This document shows positions 1 to 6,157 of a DNA stretch of 11,354 nucleotides, piece by piece. The DNA comes from an uncultured Angelakisella sp. GTDB taxonomy: Bacteria; Bacillota; Clostridia; Oscillospirales; Ruminococcaceae. The DNA is taken from the NCBI GenBank assembly GCA_947564495.1, contig CANOCD010000019.1:1-11354 (forward strand), read 5' to 3'. Position numbers and translations under genes: made by a program. The notes beneath the pieces were generated by a model. The model was not told the origin of the DNA, searched no databases, and worked only from the letters and a program-made list of their open reading frames with translations. How positions within the stretch are numbered: position 1 is the first letter of the stretch; each line of letters opens with the position of its first letter.

Positions 1-233
1 CCCTCTACGGGGTGGAGTGCATGATGGGCTGTATGCTGGAATCCAAGCTGGCGGTCTCCGCCGCCGCTCATCTTGCCGCCGCCAAGGGCATCGTCACCCG
101 GGCGGACCTGGACGGCCCCTCCCTCTGCTCCCAGGACCCCTTCACCGGCGGCCCGGATTACCACGGACCGGTCATCCGGATGAACGACCAGCCGGGCATC
201 GGCATCACAAAAGTGCCCTGCGACTTTACATAA
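1..233 (+). CDS. Dipeptide epimerase (L-Ala-D/L-Glu epimerase-like), C-terminal part
   Basis: This is the 3' end of a gene cut by the window edge; the frame runs from base 3 to the TAA at 231-233. About 76 residues are visible. They match, from memory, the C-terminal end of the enolase-superfamily barrel in dipeptide epimerases such as YkfB: a VECMMGCMLESK strand-and-loop, an alanine-rich helix (SAAAHLAAA), then ADLDGP and a closing GGPDYHGP...PGIGI segment. The D-L-D at 105-113 fits the DxD motif known in dipeptide epimerases to hold the amino group of the dipeptide. The family interconverts L-Ala-D-Glu and L-Ala-L-Glu in the cytoplasm, allowing murein peptides to be degraded. The catalytic lysines and metal ligands lie upstream of the window, so the exact substrate is unproven. 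A related muconate-cycloisomerase-like enzyme is the main alternative, but the DxD favours the epimerase. Confidence 0.82.
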   Translation, partial: LYGVECMMGCMLESKLAVSAAAHLAAAKGIVTRADLDGPSLCSQDPFTGGPDYHGPVIRMNDQPGIGITKVPCDFT

Positions 234-237
234 GGAG
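232..237 (+). promoter_or_regulatory. Ribosome binding site inside the epimerase stop codon
   Basis: AAGGAG begins within the epimerase TAA and lies 8 nt before the ATG at 246. The overlap of stop codon and binding site suggests that translation of the 117-residue protein is coupled to that of the epimerase. Confidence 0.75.
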
Positions 238-245
238 AAGCTCCC

Positions 246-599
246 ATGGAAAAAGACCTTGCCATTATCCAAAAGACGATGGAGATGACCGCCGACGCCG
301 CCTGTTGCCAGGAGTTGAAGGACGCCGCCCAGAAGTGGCTTTCCGCCCGGGGAACCGGGGAGGAGGCTCCCCGCTGGGAGGAGTACCTGGAGACCCTGGC
401 GGCCTGCGTCGAGCCCATCGATGAGGTGCTGGCCTTCAGCGGCTCCCCCAAGGCGGAACAGCTCTTTGGCCGGGAGTTCGCCCAGGGCCTCCACGCCCAC
501 TACCTGGAGATCCAGGCGGCGGGGGCCAAATACTGCGACTGCCCCGCCTGCTCCGCCGCCAGGAAGATCCTGGAGATGGCGGGACGGCCTTTGGAATAA
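246..599 (+). CDS. Small cysteine-containing conserved protein of unknown function
   Basis: This 117-residue protein starts at an ATG 8 nt after a good ribosome binding site, 12 nt behind the epimerase. It is rich in Ala, Glu and Lys and is predicted by eye to be mostly helical, with no signal peptide or membrane segment. Six cysteines stand out: Cys20-Cys21, Cys54 and a C-D-C-P-A-C motif (Cys97, Cys99, Cys102) inside AAGAKYCDCPACSAA near the C terminus. Such a CxCxxC group could bind a metal or cycle between dithiol and disulfide, but this is inference. I believe similar proteins of about 115 residues occur in Clostridia and have been labelled 'molecular chaperone Hsp90'; no Hsp90 ATPase or GHKL motif is visible, so I do not use that name. 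Its place between an epimerase and a peptide transporter suggests co-expression but does not reveal a role. Confidence 0.8.
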   Translation: MEKDLAIIQKTMEMTADAACCQELKDAAQKWLSARGTGEEAPRWEEYLETLAACVEPIDEVLAFSGSPKAEQLFGREFAQGLHAHYLEIQAAGAKYCDCPACSAARKILEMAGRPLE

Positions 600-621
600 A
601 AGCTCGGGGAAACCAGCTTTT
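598..621 (+). terminator. Weak terminator-like hairpin after the 117-residue gene
   Basis: AAAAGCT (598-604) pairs with AGCTTTT (615-621) around a 10-nt loop, starting within the stop codon. The stem ends in four T but is AT-rich and no longer T-run follows. It could be a weak intrinsic terminator or an mRNA end-stabilising hairpin before the highly expressed binding-protein gene. Confidence 0.35.
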
Positions 622-637
622 AGATAACCGACGGAAA

Positions 638-653
638 CGCCCTCTCTTGGGCG
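638..653 (+). other. Short hairpin upstream of the binding-protein gene
   Basis: CGCCC and GGGCG form a 5-bp stem around TCTCTT, ending 18 nt before the ribosome binding site of the binding-protein gene. It may be part of the leader structure. No convincing sigma-A promoter is seen in the 87-nt gap (600-686). Confidence 0.3.
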
Positions 654-671
654 CTGCCAAATCCATGTATT

Positions 672-677
672 AGGAGG
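672..677 (+). promoter_or_regulatory. Ribosome binding site deciding the binding-protein start
   Basis: AGGAGG lies only 3 nt before the ATG at 681 but 9 nt before the in-frame ATG at 687. The second ATG therefore has the workable spacing and also gives a typical MKRF signal-peptide start. Confidence 0.8.
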
Positions 678-686
678 AAAATGAGA

Positions 687-2654
687 ATGAAACGTTTTCT
701 CGCTCTGCTGCTCTGCCTCACCATGCTTCTCAGCGTCGTGGGCTGCGGCGGCAACAACAATGATCCCGGAAGCGCCGGCACCACTCCCCCCGCCGGCAAC
801 GGCGGCGACACCCCGGCCCCTGACGCCGGCCCCGCCGTCTACCGCAGGCTGTACTCCTCTGAGGTGACAACCCTCAACTACCTGTACACCGCCACCACCC
901 TGGAGTTCGAGACGGCGGCCAACACCATCGACACCCTGGTGGAGTACGACAAGTACGGCATGGTCCAGCCCGCCCTGGCCACCAGCTGGGAGACCTCCGA
1001 GGACGGCCTCACCTGGACCTTCCACCTGCGGGATGACGCCAAGTGGGTCAAGGCCGACGGCACCGAGTACGGCCCTGTCACCGCCCAGGACTTCGTCACC
1101 GGTTTGCAGTGGGTGGTTGACCCCGCCAACGAGTCCAAGACCTCGGACATCGTGTGCAGCGTCATCAAGAACGCCGACGAGCTGTTCACCAAGACCATCA
1201 CCGACTTTAATGAGCTGGGGATCGAGGCCGTGGATGACAAGACCCTGGTCTACACCCTGAAAGCCCCCACCCCCTACTTCCTCTCCATGCTCACCTACGT
1301 CTGCTTCATGCCGGCCAAGGCGGAGTTCATCGCCGAGAAGGGGGATAAGTTCGGGGCCGCCGACAGCGCCGACAACCTCCTGTACTGCGGCGCCTTCCGC
1401 ATCGCCGACTTCCAGCCCCAGGTGTCCCACACCTATGTGAAGAACGATTCCTACTGGGATAAGGACAACGTCTTTATCGACGAGATCCAGGAGACCTTCA
1501 ACAAGGAGGCCGTCACCCTGGCCCCCGCCATGTACCAGCGGGGCGAGACCGACTACGCCGTCATCTCCGCCGACATCCTGCCCACCTGGATGAATGACGC
1601 CAAACTCAAGGACGTGGTTGCCCCCCAGCGGAACAGCTACTACAGCTACTTCTTCTGCTTCAACTTCGATCCCCACTTTGACGCCGCCTACGAGCCGGAT
1701 AACTGGCTGAAGGCCGTGAACAACGAGAACTTCCGCAAGTCCCTCTACTACGCCCTGGACCGTGTCAAGGCCAAGACGGTGGAGGAGCCCTACGACCCCG
1801 AAAGCCAGCTCATCGGCACCGTGACACCTCCGAACTTCGTCTCGGTGGACGGCACCGATTACGTTGACCTGGCCCCTCTGAAGGCCCTTTCCTCTTCCGC
1901 CACCTTCGGCTATGACGAGGCCAAGGCCAAGGAAGCTATGGCCGCCGCCAAGACCGAGCTGGCCGCCGCCGGGGTCTCCTTCCCGGTGAAGGTCCTGATG
2001 AGCTACAACCCCTCCACCGCAAACTGGGATAAACAGTGCCAGATCGTGGAGCAGCAGATGGAGGGCCTGCTGGGCAGCGACTACATCGACATCGTCCTGG
2101 AGGCCGGTCCCGCCACCAACTTCCTCTCCGAGGTCCGCCGGGCCGGCAAGTACGCCATGATGCTCTGCAACTGGGGCCCCGACTACGCCGACCCCGAGAC
2201 CTACTCCGACCCCTGGAGCCTGGGCTACACCTACAACTGGCCCGAGCTCTGCACCGACCCCGCCTACGAGACCGGGGAGACCTACACCGCCGAGACTGCC
2301 GCCGCCCTGGGGCTGGAGGAGAAGTTCATCGGGACCAAGGTGAAGGTGTACAACAAGATGGTGGACGAGGCCAAGGCTGAGAAGCTGGACATCTCCGCCC
2401 GGTACAACAAGTTTGCCGAGGCCGAGGCTTATCTCATCGACCATGCGTTCATCATTCCTTTCGGCGTGAAGAACGACGGGTACTGCGTCAATCTGGTGAG
2501 CCCCTTTGACCGGCCCTTTGCCCCCTTCGGCGTTTCCAGCCTGAAGTACAAGGGCGCCAAGCTCCTGGAGAAGTCCATGAGCCTGGAGGAGTACCAGGCC
2601 GCCGAGGCCCAGTGGGATAAGGAGCGGGCCGAGGCTATGGCCAAGGCTGGCTAA
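687..2654 (+). CDS. Peptide ABC transporter substrate-binding lipoprotein (family 5)
   Basis: This protein captures the substrate outside the cell and hands it to the permeases encoded downstream. With the ATG at 687 it has 655 residues. The N terminus is a lipoprotein signal: MKRF, a hydrophobic core, then the lipobox V-V-G-C with the lipidated cysteine at residue 20. A flexible Gly/Asn/Pro-rich linker follows, which would tether it to the membrane. The mature part shows the family pattern for oligopeptide/dipeptide/nickel-binding proteins (OppA/DppA, SBP_bac_5): LNYLYTATTLE, PALATSWETSEDGLTWTFHLRDDAKW and VTAQDFVTGLQWV. The C-terminal lobe includes AYLIDHAFIIPFG. It is longer than the usual 530-560 residues, partly because of the linker. 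Peptides are the likeliest ligand given the ATPases and the epimerase; the exact ligand cannot be read. An ATG at 681 is the alternative start. Confidence 0.93.
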   Translation: MKRFLALLLCLTMLLSVVGCGGNNNDPGSAGTTPPAGNGGDTPAPDAGPAVYRRLYSSEVTTLNYLYTATTLEFETAANTIDTLVEYDKYGMVQPALATSWETSEDGLTWTFHLRDDAKWVKADGTEYGPVTAQDFVTGLQWVVDPANESKTSDIVCSVIKNADELFTKTITDFNELGIEAVDDKTLVYTLKAPTPYFLSMLTYVCFMPAKAEFIAEKGDKFGAADSADNLLYCGAFRIADFQPQVSHTYVKNDSYWDKDNVFIDEIQETFNKEAVTLAPAMYQRGETDYAVISADILPTWMNDAKLKDVVAPQRNSYYSYFFCFNFDPHFDAAYEPDNWLKAVNNENFRKSLYYALDRVKAKTVEEPYDPESQLIGTVTPPNFVSVDGTDYVDLAPLKALSSSATFGYDEAKAKEAMAAAKTELAAAGVSFPVKVLMSYNPSTANWDKQCQIVEQQMEGLLGSDYIDIVLEAGPATNFLSEVRRAGKYAMMLCNWGPDYADPETYSDPWSLGYTYNWPELCTDPAYETGETYTAETAAALGLEEKFIGTKVKVYNKMVDEAKAEKLDISARYNKFAEAEAYLIDHAFIIPFGVKNDGYCVNLVSPFDRPFAPFGVSSLKYKGAKLLEKSMSLEEYQAAEAQWDKERAEAMAKAG

Positions 2655-2695
2655 GCCAAGCACCCGGTAAAATTCGAGCCAGGCAAAGTTTAGGG

Positions 2696-2716
2696 CCGCC
2701 CTTTTCCAAAGGGCGG
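2696..2716 (+). repeat. Hairpin 1 of the gap
   Basis: CCGCCCTTT (2696-2704) and AAAGGGCGG (2708-2716) form a perfect 9-bp stem with a 3-nt loop, 41 nt after the binding-protein stop codon. It is terminator-like in strength but is followed by TAGGGTCC rather than a T-run. Confidence 0.6.
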
Positions 2717-2722
2717 TAGGGT

Positions 2723-2741
2723 CCAGGGGCGACGCCCCTGG
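2723..2741 (+). repeat. Hairpin 2 of the gap
   Basis: CCAGGGGC (2723-2730) and GCCCCTGG (2734-2741) pair perfectly over 8 bp around GAC. It begins 6 nt after hairpin 1. This kind of CCAGGGGC..GCCCCTGG module resembles intergenic repeats common in clostridial genomes (from memory, not checked). Confidence 0.6.
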
Positions 2742-2742
2742 T

Positions 2743-2760
2743 CGCCCGTCGCAACGGGCG
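2743..2760 (+). repeat. Hairpin 3 of the gap
   Basis: CGCCCGT (2743-2749) and ACGGGCG (2754-2760) form a 7-bp perfect stem with loop CGCA, one base after hairpin 2. Its arms resemble those of hairpin 4, so the two may be copies of one unit. Confidence 0.55.
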
Positions 2761-2778
2761 AAATACCCCTAGGCGCTG

Positions 2779-2793
2779 GCCCGTGATACGGGC
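2779..2793 (+). repeat. Hairpin 4 of the gap
   Basis: GCCCGT (2779-2784) and ACGGGC (2788-2793) form a 6-bp stem around GAT. The stem sequence repeats that of hairpin 3 with a different loop. Confidence 0.5.
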
Positions 2794-2835
2794 GTCTCAA
2801 CCGGGCCGCAAGACCCAGAAACGAGGCTGACAAAA

Positions 2836-2927
2836 ACCGGCCGTATGCTCAAAAAACGGCGTTAAGAACAGGGGGCAGGGCTTCCGTTCTGCTCCCGTTC
2901 TTATCGAAGTGACAGCATACGGCCGGT
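2836..2927 (+). repeat. 92-bp two-tier palindromic element
   Basis: The outer arms ACCGGCCGTATGCT (2836-2849) and AGCATACGGCCGGT (2914-2927) are a perfect 14-bp inverted repeat. Inside, TAAGAAC (2863-2869) pairs with GTTCTTA (2897-2903), and GGGGGCAG (2871-2878) pairs with CTGCTCCC (2889-2896) with one G-T wobble, leaving a 10-nt loop. The whole can fold as one long hairpin with a central unpaired bulge. It carries no gene. It could be a miniature inverted-repeat element, a processing or stability hairpin, or a structured RNA; no obvious target-site duplication flanks it. Confidence 0.65.
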
Positions 2928-2989
2928 AACGAGCCGGCCCGACACGCAGCCGCGGGAGCGCCCGACCTGGCGCCTCCCCGGCGCTTCCC

Positions 2990-3025
2990 TTCAAGACAGG
3001 CCCCCGCAGGGGGCCGCCTCTTGAA
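2990..3025 (+). repeat. Strong hairpin before the first permease gene
   Basis: TTCAAGA (2990-2996) pairs with TCTTGAA (3019-3025), and inside it GGCCCCC (2999-3005) pairs with GGGGGCC (3009-3015) around GCA. That makes 14 bp in two tiers with a small 2/3-nt internal loop. No T-run follows, so it looks more like an RNA barrier or stabiliser than a standard terminator. Confidence 0.55.
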
Positions 3026-3127
3026 CAGACGAATCTTCGCCCAACAACAAGAAAAAGCCTATCCCAGGCTGAAACCAGGGAACCACCCCAAGGCGGCCCC
3101 CCGGTTTGAGCCTGTGACAAAAAACAT

Positions 3128-3134
3128 AAGGGAG
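3128..3134 (+). promoter_or_regulatory. Ribosome binding site deciding a TTG start
   Basis: AAGGGAG lies 9 nt before the TTG at 3144. The same spacing is used by the next genes in the operon. It argues against the longer reading from 3021, which would begin inside a hairpin with no binding site. Confidence 0.8.
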
Positions 3135-3143
3135 CTGTTCCGA

Positions 3144-4088
3144 TTGCTCAAATACATCGCCAAGCGGCTGATCCAGTCCGTCCTCACCCTGTTCATCATC
3201 ATCACCATCATCTTCTGCCTGCTGCGGCTGATGCCGGAGGAGGGCTACCTGGGCCCGGGCTTCGACAAGATGAGCGAGGTCCAGAAGGAGTCCATCCTCA
3301 CCGAGATGGGCCTGCGGGACCCGGTGCCGGTGCAGCTGTGGAAGTTCTACAAGGGGCTGCTCCACGGGGACTTCGGCACCTCCTGGATCTACCGGCCCAA
3401 CGTGGCCATCACCGAGATATTGGCGGGGAAAGCCCCGGTCTCCATTAAAATGGGGCTGATGGCCATGGGCATCTCCCTGGTGGCCGGCATCCCCCTGGGG
3501 GTGCTGATGACCCGCTTTAAGGGGGGCGTCCCCGACAAGCTGGGGATGGGCTTCGTGGTGCTGGTCATGGCCATCCCCCAGGCGGTGTACCACCTCTTCA
3601 TCCAGACCTACCTCACCGACTTCTTCCACCTGCCCATGCTCTTTAAGGAACCCAACCTGATGAGCTGGATCTTGCCCACCATCTCCCTTTCCCTCTACAA
3701 CACCGCCACCTTCGCCCTGTGGATGCGGCGGTACATGGTGGACGAGCTGAACAAGGACTATGTCCGCCTGGCCCGGGCCAAGGGGGTCAAGAACTCGGTG
3801 ATCATGGGCGCCCACGTCTTTCCCAACGCCTTCGTGCCCCTGATCCAGACCATCCCCACCATGATCCTTTCCACCGCCATGGGGTCCATCTACGTGGAAT
3901 CCCTCTACTCGGTGCCCGGGATGGGGGGCCTGCTGGTGGACGTTATCCAGCGCCAGGACAACGCCATGGTCCAGGCCCTGGTCCTCATCTACGCCGCCCT
4001 GGGCATCATCGGCCTGCTGCTGGGGGACCTTCTCATGGGCGTCTGTGACCCCCGCATCACCTTTGTGGAGAAAGGAGGGGCCCGCTGA
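3144..4088 (+). CDS. Peptide ABC transporter permease, OppB/DppB type
   Basis: This is one of the two membrane subunits forming the transport channel. With the TTG start it has 314 residues, the normal family length, and begins MLKYIAKRLIQ, the usual OppB/DppB opening just before transmembrane segment 1 (about residues 9-29). A large outer loop follows with LTEMGLRDPVPVQLWKFYKG and HGDFGTSW, both typical of this family. Further hydrophobic segments lie near 101-122, 134-158, 174-193, 230-250 and 276-300. The ATPase-docking (EAA) loop is DYVRLARAKGVKNSVIMGAH at about 206-224, followed by FPNAFVPLI. The protein ends near CDPRI, the family's usual C terminus. It overlaps the next permease gene by one base, so the two are translationally coupled. 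Confidence 0.93.
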   Translation: MLKYIAKRLIQSVLTLFIIITIIFCLLRLMPEEGYLGPGFDKMSEVQKESILTEMGLRDPVPVQLWKFYKGLLHGDFGTSWIYRPNVAITEILAGKAPVSIKMGLMAMGISLVAGIPLGVLMTRFKGGVPDKLGMGFVVLVMAIPQAVYHLFIQTYLTDFFHLPMLFKEPNLMSWILPTISLSLYNTATFALWMRRYMVDELNKDYVRLARAKGVKNSVIMGAHVFPNAFVPLIQTIPTMILSTAMGSIYVESLYSVPGMGGLLVDVIQRQDNAMVQALVLIYAALGIIGLLLGDLLMGVCDPRITFVEKGGAR

Positions 4089-5077
4089 TGAAACAGTTTT
4101 TAGACGGCGCGGCCAACCGGGTCTCGGAAAGCGTCACCGAGACGGTCTCCGCCGATGCCTTTGCCTTTGCCGAGTACGACGAGACCGCCGGGGAAAAGGT
4201 GGCCTGGACCGACTACTCCTACTGGGGCTCCACCTTCCGGATGTTCTTCAAAAACAAAATGGCGGTGGCCCTTCTCCTGCTCCTGGCGGGGATACTCCTT
4301 TTCACCTTCATCCAGCCCCACCTGCCGGGCCAGCGCCCCGCCACCCTCATCAACAATGACCCCAATACCGGCCTCCAGCTGATGAACATCCCCCCAAACG
4401 ACGAGTTTTTGTTCGGCACCAACTCCATCGGCCAGGACCTGTGGAGCATGGTGTGGAGCGGCACCCGGACCTCCCTTCTCATCGGCTTCGCCGTGGCCTG
4501 CTCGGAGGTCATCCTGGGCATCACCATGGGGGTCCTTTGGGGGTACGTCCGCAAGCTGGACCACTTCCTCACCACCCTGTATAACATCGTGGACAACATC
4601 CCCCAGACCATCATGCTCATCCTCATCTCCTACATCCTGCGGCCCAGTATGTCCACCATCATCCTGGCCATGTGCCTCACCAGCTGGCTGAAGATGGCCC
4701 GGTTCATCCGCAACCAGATCGTCATCATCCGGGACCGGGACTACAACCTGGCCTCCCGGTGCCTGGGCACCCCCACCTGGCGGATCATCCTCAAAAACCT
4801 GCTGCCCTACCTGGTCAGCGTCATGATGCTCCGCATCGCCACCACTATCCCCGAGGCCATCGGCAACGAGGTGTTCCTCACCTACATCGGCCTGGGCCTC
4901 CCGGTGGCCATCCCCTCGTTGGGGAACCTCATCAACAGCGGCCGGGGCCTCCTGATGTACGAGTCCCTGCGCTACCAGCTCATCTTCCCGGCGGTGGTGC
5001 TGTCGGTGGTCACCGTCTCCTTCTACATCATCGGCAACGCCTTCGCCGATGCCGCCGACCCCAAAAACCATGTGTAA
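4088..5077 (+). CDS. Peptide ABC transporter permease, OppC/DppC type
   Basis: This is the second membrane subunit, partner of the OppB-type protein. It has 329 residues. The ATG overlaps the preceding TGA by one base and lies 9 nt after AGGAGG (4073-4078). About 50 hydrophilic, acidic residues precede the first membrane segment (about 57-75). The family signature FGTNSIGQDLWS...SGTRTSLLIG is at about 109-133. The ATPase-docking loop is at about 219-240 (YNLASRCLGTPTWRIILKNL), then LRIATTIPEAIGNEVFLTYIGLGL, and the protein ends in FADAADPKNHV, close to the usual D-P-R end. Other membrane segments lie near 128-152, 172-184, 189-203, 240-254 and 300-318. The ATPase gene follows after 15 nt. Confidence 0.93.
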   Translation: MKQFLDGAANRVSESVTETVSADAFAFAEYDETAGEKVAWTDYSYWGSTFRMFFKNKMAVALLLLLAGILLFTFIQPHLPGQRPATLINNDPNTGLQLMNIPPNDEFLFGTNSIGQDLWSMVWSGTRTSLLIGFAVACSEVILGITMGVLWGYVRKLDHFLTTLYNIVDNIPQTIMLILISYILRPSMSTIILAMCLTSWLKMARFIRNQIVIIRDRDYNLASRCLGTPTWRIILKNLLPYLVSVMMLRIATTIPEAIGNEVFLTYIGLGLPVAIPSLGNLINSGRGLLMYESLRYQLIFPAVVLSVVTVSFYIIGNAFADAADPKNHV

Positions 5078-5092
5078 AGGAGGTCCCACGCC

Positions 5093-6157
5093 ATGACAGA
5101 AACCGTCGCCACCACCCCCGTCATCCTTTCGGTGCGGGACCTGGACGTAAAATTCCACCTCCGGGGGCGGACCCTCAACGCCATCCGGGGCATCTCCCTG
5201 GACCTGCGCCAGGGGGAAAGCCTTGCCATCGTGGGGGAATCCGGTTCCGGGAAAAGCGTTTTCACCAAGACCTTTATGGGCCTTCTGGACCAGAACGGGG
5301 AGATCGCCGGGGGCGAGATCCTCTATAACGGCCAGGACCTGGCGAAGTACAAGACCGAAAAGCAGTGGCGGACCATCCGGGGGCGGGAGATCGCCATGGT
5401 CCTCCAGGACCCCATGACCAGCCTGAACCCCCTAAAGACCATCGGCAGCCAGATCGGGGAGGCCATCGCCATCCACCAGGGGCTCCACGGGGCGGCCCTC
5501 AAAGCCAAGGTGCTGGAGTACCTCCGGGACGTGGGCATCCCCGACCCCGAGGGCCGGTACAAGCAGTACCCCCACGAGTTTTCCGGCGGGATGCGCCAGC
5601 GGGTGGTCATCGCCATCGCCGTGGCCTGCAACCCCAAGATCCTCATCTGCGACGAGCCCACCACCGCCCTGGACGTGACCATCCAGGCCCAGATCCTCCA
5701 TCTGCTCAAAGAACTGAAAAAGAAGTACGACCTGACCACCATCTACATCACCCACGACCTGGGGGTGGTGGCCAACGTGGCCGACCGCATCGCCGTCATG
5801 TACGCCGGGGACATCGTGGAGATCGGCACCTGCGAGGAAGTCTTTTACAGCCCCAAGCACCCCTACACCTGGGCGCTCCTTTCCAGCCTGCCCCAGCTGG
5901 GGGTGAAAGGCCAGGACCTTTACTCCATCCAGGGGGCCCCGCCCAACCTCTTTACCGACATCAAGGGGGACGCCTTCGCCCCCCGGAACCCCCACGCCCT
6001 GAAGATCGACTTCGAGGAGCGCCCCCCCTACTTTGAGGTGAGCCCCACCCACAAGGCCCGGACCTGGCTGTTGGACCCCCGGGCCCCCAAGGTGGAACCG
6101 CCGGAGCACATCCGGGAGCTGCAAAAGGAAGGGGTGAGCCGCTTTGGCCAGCAATGA
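5093..6157 (+). CDS. Peptide ABC transporter ATPase, OppD/DppD type
   Basis: This is one of two ATPases that power peptide import on the cytoplasmic side. It has 354 residues; the ATG is 9 nt after AAAGGAGG (5076-5083), which overlaps the preceding stop codon. All ABC motifs are intact: Walker A GESGSGKS (48-55), Q-loop [10 protein letters not shown] (Gln105), signature FSGGMRQR (163-170), Walker [13 protein letters not shown] with Glu188, and switch His221. The [12 protein letters not shown] segment (256-267) marks the oligopeptide/dipeptide subfamily. The C-terminal tail of many OppD/DppD proteins carries four cysteines (an iron-sulfur site in some); here the aligned positions appear to be Asp293, Asn299, Asp306 and Thr324, so that site is absent. 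The tail ends in an extra charged stretch rich in Pro, Glu and Lys. Confidence 0.94.
   Translation: MTETVATTPVILSVRDLDVKFHLRGRTLNAIRGISLDLRQGESLAIVGESGSGKSVFTKTFMGLLDQNGEIAGGEILYNGQDLAKYKTEKQWRTIRGREIAMVLQDPMTSLNPLKTIGSQIGEAIAIHQGLHGAALKAKVLEYLRDVGIPDPEGRYKQYPHEFSGGMRQRVVIAIAVACNPKILICDEPTTALDVTIQAQILHLLKELKKKYDLTTIYITHDLGVVANVADRIAVMYAGDIVEIGTCEEVFYSPKHPYTWALLSSLPQLGVKGQDLYSIQGAPPNLFTDIKGDAFAPRNPHALKIDFEERPPYFEVSPTHKARTWLLDPRAPKVEPPEHIRELQKEGVSRFGQQ
6127..6134 (+). promoter_or_regulatory. Ribosome binding site deciding a TTG start
   Basis: GGAAGGGG lies 9 nt before the TTG at 6144, inside the end of the OppD-type gene. The first in-frame ATG is 14 codons further on and would remove part of the first beta strand of the ATPase, so the TTG is preferred. 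Confidence 0.65.

Larger units (their letters stand above)
2655..3143 (+). other. Long non-coding, hairpin-rich gap within the transporter operon
   Basis: This 489-nt stretch separates the binding-protein gene from the first permease gene. I see no credible gene in it: frames that cross it are fragments through inverted repeats, with no ribosome binding site. It holds at least six perfect or near-perfect inverted repeats (listed separately), the first four spaced only a few bases apart. None has a clear T-run after it. The likely effect is to stabilise the binding-protein mRNA end and lower expression of the downstream genes, a common need because binding proteins are made in excess over membrane parts. 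Some of these modules may be dispersed intergenic repeats. A separate promoter for the permease genes is possible but not recognised. Confidence 0.7.

Noticed and set aside
663..676. A possible -10 promoter element (TGTATTAG) before the binding-protein gene
   Set aside because: It overlaps the ribosome binding site and has no -35 partner at a usable distance, so a transcript from it would lack a proper leader.
2797..3120. A 107-codon minus-strand frame in the gap
   Set aside because: It runs through several inverted repeats, has no ribosome binding site and resembles no family.
3021..3143. N-terminal extension of the OppB-type permease
   Set aside because: The extra 41 residues begin within the stem of a hairpin, are basic and unlike the family, and lack a binding site; the TTG at 3144 has a good one and gives the usual family start.
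2655..3143. A CRISPR array or a set of tRNA genes suggested by the many small hairpins
   Set aside because: The inverted repeats differ from one another, there are no equal spacers, and no cloverleaf or CCA-type end can be drawn.
2991..3815. A 274-codon minus-strand frame across the gap and the OppB-type permease
   Set aside because: It is His/Gly/Gln-rich, antisense to a clear permease and lacks a ribosome binding site.
4100..5158. A 352-codon minus-strand frame opposite the OppC-type permease
   Set aside because: It is a low-complexity Gly/Asp/Val-rich shadow of a clear membrane protein, with no start signal.
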